Assembly (NCBI GenBank): GCA_036555105.1
Contig: DATBMA010000048.1
Location: forward strand, 1 to 31,479
Source of the DNA: DATBMA01 sp036555105
Lineage (GTDB): Bacteria > Actinomycetota > Acidimicrobiia > Spongiisociales > ZC4RG35
DNA length: 31,479 bases
Direction: 5' to 3'
A model generated the notes under the pieces. That model searched no databases. It saw only the letters and a program-made list of their open reading frames with translations, and was not told the DNA's origin. This document shows, piece by piece, positions 28,492 to 31,479 of this stretch (position 1 is the first letter of the stretch; each line of letters opens with the position of its first letter). A program made the translations under genes and the position numbers.

Positions 28492-30623
28492 GCGATTGGC
28501 GGCGGCCTCTGGCTTGGGCCCTGTTCGCCGTTGCAACGGCGGCCGCCATCTACGTCGTCGTCGATGGCCTCATCAACGGTCAGGTGGGTGGTGGCTTCCG
28601 GGGAGCACAGGACATCTTCTTCGTCCTGTTACCCGTGATCTCCGCGGCATCAGGACTGCTGATCATCTCTCCTCGACCCGACAACTCGGTGGGGTGGATC
28701 TTGATGATCTGGGGAGTTGGAGTCGCTTTCGTTCTGCTCGCCGAATTAACGGTGGCAGGCATACAGAGTCCACCTGCGAGCCTCGACCCGGGCTTGTTCT
28801 TGCTGGTCTGGTTTCAGAGCTGGTCCTGGCTGCTCTTGATCTTTCCGCTCTTCCACTTGTTCCAAGTGTTTCCGACCGGCCACGTTCTCAGCCCGCGCTG
28901 GCGATGGCTCGTGTGGCTCGAAATGGTCATGGCGACCAGCCTCATCCTCCTCAGCCTGTTCGCCGCGGAGATTGGGCCGAACGTCGAGGAGGGTGCCTGG
29001 ACGGTCCCCAATCCGATCGGCTTCGTCCCGGATGCCTTCTGGGAAGCCTGGTTCACTCCTGTCTGGGCCGTGGGGCTCGTCACCCTGACGCTTGGCGGAC
29101 TGGTGTCCATCATCTTGCGATTCCGGCGGGCCGAGCGAGTCGAACGTCAGCAGCTCAAGCTTCTGATGTACGCCATCGGGTTCTTCGCGGTGGTGTATTT
29201 GGCCCAGGGTTTCACGGGGGAATCAGAGAATCCCTGGGCGGGTGACCTTCTCTTCTCCATATCCTTGGCAGCAATCCCGGTTGCCATCGCGGTGGCAGTT
29301 CTGCGCTTCCACCTCTTCGACGTCGACGTGGTGGTTTCTCGAACCCTCGTCTACGGGCTCCTGGCAGTGGTTATCACGTTCGTCTATGTGATGATCGTTA
29401 TTGCGATCCCAACGATGATCGCAGGGATCGAGGGAGGACGGGGAGGAGAGAACATATTCCTCCTCTCAACCGCGGCCGCCCTCGTGGCCATCCTCTTTCA
29501 GCCCCTTCGGCGACGACTACAACGCTTCGCCAACCGCCTCGTCTACGGGAAACGGGCCACCCCCTATGAGGTGATGTCGCAGTTCTCCCGCCGCTTGGCC
29601 GCCACAGACGAGAAGCTGCTTGACCAGGTGGCAGAGTCACTCGCTGCAGGCACCGCGGCGAGGGGCGCGGCAGTTTGGGTGCGGAACGACGACCGTCTAG
29701 AACGCATTCGAGTCTGGCCGCCAGACGACGAGACCCCGGAGCCGGTTCCCGCCGACACCGACCAGCTTCCTGGGGCTGATCGAGCCGAGTTCGTCACTCA
29801 CGATGGGCGGCGCCTGGGGGCTCTTGCCCTCACGCTGGGTCGTGGACATAAGTTGACAGCGGTCGACGAGCGGTTGCTGGCTGACCTGGCAGGCGGCATG
29901 GGTCTTGCGCTCCAGAACGCGGCCCTGACCGATGATCTCCATGACCGTGTCATGGAGTTGCGCGAGTCTCGCCGGCGGGTCGTCGAGGCTCAGGACCAGA
30001 CCCGTCGCCGGCTCGAACGGGACCTGCATGACGGGGCCCAACAGCAACTGGTAGCGCTGAAAGTGAAGCTGTCACTGGCACGCCGAATGGCGGCCAAGGC
30101 CGGCGCACAACGAGTTGAGTCCGTTCTCGACGGACTCAACGCCGAGGCTGAGGAGTCGATCCAGTCCATGCGGGACCTGGCTCGGGGGATCTATCCACCA
30201 TTGCTCGAGTCCGAAGGTCTTGCCCCCGCATTGGCCGCTATGGCCCGCAAGGCGTCACTTCCGGTCTCCGTCGACACCGCAAGCTTGGGCCGCTACGCCC
30301 ACCAGGTGGAGGCGACCATCTACTTCTGCGTAGTGGAGCTTCTGGAAAACGCGGTCAAGCACAGCCGGGCCAAGTCGGTTCACATCACGGTCGGAGAGGT
30401 AGGGGGGGAGGTGGCATTCACGGTCATCGACGATGGCGTGGGGTTCGACCCGAAGGCACGAGGAGAAGGGCTCACCAACATCGCCGATCGCTTGGATGCC
30501 ATGGTCGGCGTGCTCGAGGTTTCTTCGATGCCGGGAATGGGAGCCTCGGTAGGCGGACGGATCCCGTTGGACAACCGCATCCCAGCCGCAGTAGCAGGTG
30601 TCGACAATCCGGTTGGCCCATGA
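28488..30623 (+). CDS. Multi-pass sensor histidine kinase, HisKA_3 (NarL-cognate) type
   Basis: A 711-residue kinase with about ten N-terminal TM segments (residues about 8-345), a linker typical of actinobacterial kinases (FQPLRRRLQRFANRLVYG, then RATPYEVMSQFSRRLA), a GAF-like domain (about 375-485) and a coiled-coil leading to the HisKA_3 box RRRLERDLHDGAQQQL with H514. The conserved ARGIYPPLLESEGLAPAL follows. The HATPase domain has an intact N box (VVELLENAVKHS), G1 (DDGVGFDP) and G2 (GEGLTNIADRL). HisKA_3 kinases normally phosphorylate NarL/LuxR-type regulators, which fits the upstream REC-HTH-cyclase gene it overlaps by 4 nt. It also overlaps the next kinase-like gene by 4 nt. The signal sensed is unknown. 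Confidence 0.92.
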   Translation: MSDWRRPLAWALFAVATAAAIYVVVDGLINGQVGGGFRGAQDIFFVLLPVISAASGLLIISPRPDNSVGWILMIWGVGVAFVLLAELTVAGIQSPPASLDPGLFLLVWFQSWSWLLLIFPLFHLFQVFPTGHVLSPRWRWLVWLEMVMATSLILLSLFAAEIGPNVEEGAWTVPNPIGFVPDAFWEAWFTPVWAVGLVTLTLGGLVSIILRFRRAERVERQQLKLLMYAIGFFAVVYLAQGFTGESENPWAGDLLFSISLAAIPVAIAVAVLRFHLFDVDVVVSRTLVYGLLAVVITFVYVMIVIAIPTMIAGIEGGRGGENIFLLSTAAALVAILFQPLRRRLQRFANRLVYGKRATPYEVMSQFSRRLAATDEKLLDQVAESLAAGTAARGAAVWVRNDDRLERIRVWPPDDETPEPVPADTDQLPGADRAEFVTHDGRRLGALALTLGRGHKLTAVDERLLADLAGGMGLALQNAALTDDLHDRVMELRESRRRVVEAQDQTRRRLERDLHDGAQQQLVALKVKLSLARRMAAKAGAQRVESVLDGLNAEAEESIQSMRDLARGIYPPLLESEGLAPALAAMARKASLPVSVDTASLGRYAHQVEATIYFCVVELLENAVKHSRAKSVHITVGEVGGEVAFTVIDDGVGFDPKARGEGLTNIADRLDAMVGVLEVSSMPGMGASVGGRIPLDNRIPAAVAGVDNPVGP

Positions 30624-31479
30624 AGGTCGTTCTGGGCCGGGTCTTGTTCTTTCTGATCATGGCGGGCCTGATTGTGAGCTTCTATGCGTTAGCCGTCGCA
30701 GTCTTGAAGGTTGCTCCGATCTTCGTCACCGTTGCCGTCGCCTTGCTGTTCGAGCCGGCGAGGGTGAGGGTGCAGCGCTGGGTCAACCGAATTCTCTTCG
30801 GGAGTCGTGCCACCCCTTATGAGGTTCTCTCCGACCTGAGTAAGACGCTGGCCCGGACCGAATCCATCGACGGACTGCTCGATGCGACCGCGCGGCGAAT
30901 GGCTGACGGCACCGGGGCCGACCAGGCGGGTGTGTGGCTAGCCGAAGGAGACCGCTACCGCTTGGTGGGCAGGTGGCCGGAAGACGCGAGGTTGGAGACG
31001 CCGACCGCATGGGATGGACTCCCGGGGCACGTGACCCCGATCGAATCCGAAGCGGGACGCCAGGGAGCACTGACGGTCGAGCGCCGTCGCAACGATCCGA
31101 TCACTCCCACCGAAGAGACTTTGCTGGCGGATCTGGCAGGGTCTGCCGCACCGGTTCTGCGCAACCTGGCTCTTCAGGAGGAACTGATGGCCACGGCGGA
31201 TGAGCTGGAGGCTTCGCGGCGCCGAATGGTGGAGGCCCAGGATTCTGAACGGAGGAAGATGGAGCGTCAGCTGGATGAGGGCGCCCAGCAGCTGGTGGTC
31301 TCGTTAAAGGTCAAACTCAATGTGGCGGCGAGGATGGCTCGAGCGGACGGCGTTGATGAGCTGGCCGACATGCTGGAGACCATGGACGCTGAAGCTCGCG
31401 CAGCCATCGATCAAATCCGGTTGCTGGCCCGTGGCCTCTACCCACCCTTGCTCGAGACTGGGGGGTTGGCGCCCGCGAT
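30620..31479 (+). CDS. Kinase-like protein with H-box His replaced by Asp, 3' end outside the window
   Basis: This frame starts at ATG 30620, overlapping the previous stop by 4 nt, and runs open to the window end (286 codons). It is a shorter paralogue of the preceding kinase. Only the last one or two TM segments remain (about 4-48), followed by the same linker (LFEPARVRVQRWVNRILFG, RATPYEVLSDLSKTLA), a GAF-like domain (about 75-190) and a dimerisation helix. The H-box reads ERRKMERQLDEGAQQLV where the neighbour has LERDLHDGAQQQLV, so the phospho-accepting His is Asp (D219). The flanking GAQQ, SLKVKL and ARGLYPPLLE are conserved, arguing against general decay. The HATPase domain would lie beyond the window. 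It may heterodimerise with or regulate the preceding kinase. Confidence 0.85.
   Translation, partial: MKVVLGRVLFFLIMAGLIVSFYALAVAVLKVAPIFVTVAVALLFEPARVRVQRWVNRILFGSRATPYEVLSDLSKTLARTESIDGLLDATARRMADGTGADQAGVWLAEGDRYRLVGRWPEDARLETPTAWDGLPGHVTPIESEAGRQGALTVERRRNDPITPTEETLLADLAGSAAPVLRNLALQEELMATADELEASRRRMVEAQDSERRKMERQLDEGAQQLVVSLKVKLNVAARMARADGVDELADMLETMDAEARAAIDQIRLLARGLYPPLLETGGLAPA

Noticed and set aside
1..31479. CRISPR arrays, insertion sequences, rRNA genes or phage genes
   Set aside because: I saw no regularly spaced repeats, transposase or integrase motifs, rRNA signatures or phage structural proteins.

Overview
The window is a GC-rich chromosomal segment from an actinobacterium (Actinomycetota). 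The evidence is a BldD-type regulator, tRNA genes without an encoded CCA, and promoters placed for leaderless transcripts. The housekeeping gene order is also widely shared by Gram-positive bacteria: phoH, pgpH-like, ybeY, CBS/HlyC, era, recO, uppS, glyS, dnaG, rpoD. An uncultured deep-branching class such as Acidimicrobiia is possible, but the sequence alone does not prove it.

Layout. Positions 1-461 hold the tail of a BldD-like regulator and a 50-nt palindrome. Positions 462-6913 are a tightly coupled operon for RNA and ribosome quality control and c-di-AMP turnover: HIT, PhoH, a 7TM-HD phosphodiesterase, YbeY, a CBS/CorC membrane protein and Era. From PhoH on, the genes overlap by 4 nt or lie 1 nt apart. 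Positions 6920-12222 carry a SirB1-like protein, PhhB (opposite strand), RecO, UppS, PPK2, GlyS and a YceI protein. Positions 12230-15138 are the dnaG-rpoD operon behind a recognisable TTGACT/TAAGTT promoter. After a small YtxH-like gene and tRNA-Asn comes a mixed stretch (15555-24928): a secreted glycosidase-like lipoprotein, a P1 peptidase, a membrane protein, an FAD oxidoreductase, Aat, a tandem Usp protein, a histidine kinase with a cupredoxin-like lipoprotein, a SRPBCC-PDZ-DinB fusion, and a 53-residue Cys/His protein.

The last 6.4 kb form a signalling hub. A membrane adenylate cyclase (25083-26372) is followed by a decayed tRNA copy, an intact tRNA with anticodon CAT, a second 50-nt palindrome and a small lipoprotein. 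Next is a translationally coupled three-gene unit: a response regulator with REC, LuxR-like HTH and class III cyclase domains (27187-28491), a 10-TM HisKA_3-type sensor kinase (28488-30623), and a second, shorter kinase-like protein (30620 to the window end). In that last protein the phospho-accepting His of the H-box is replaced by Asp. This unit, a two-component system apparently wired to cyclic-nucleotide synthesis and carrying a catalytically altered partner kinase, is the best candidate for an undescribed system here.

A second pattern is promoter architecture. At least nine genes have a TAnnnT-type hexamer ending 6-9 nt before the start codon, six of them exactly 6 nt before it. This implies pervasive leaderless transcription and helped choose the start codons.
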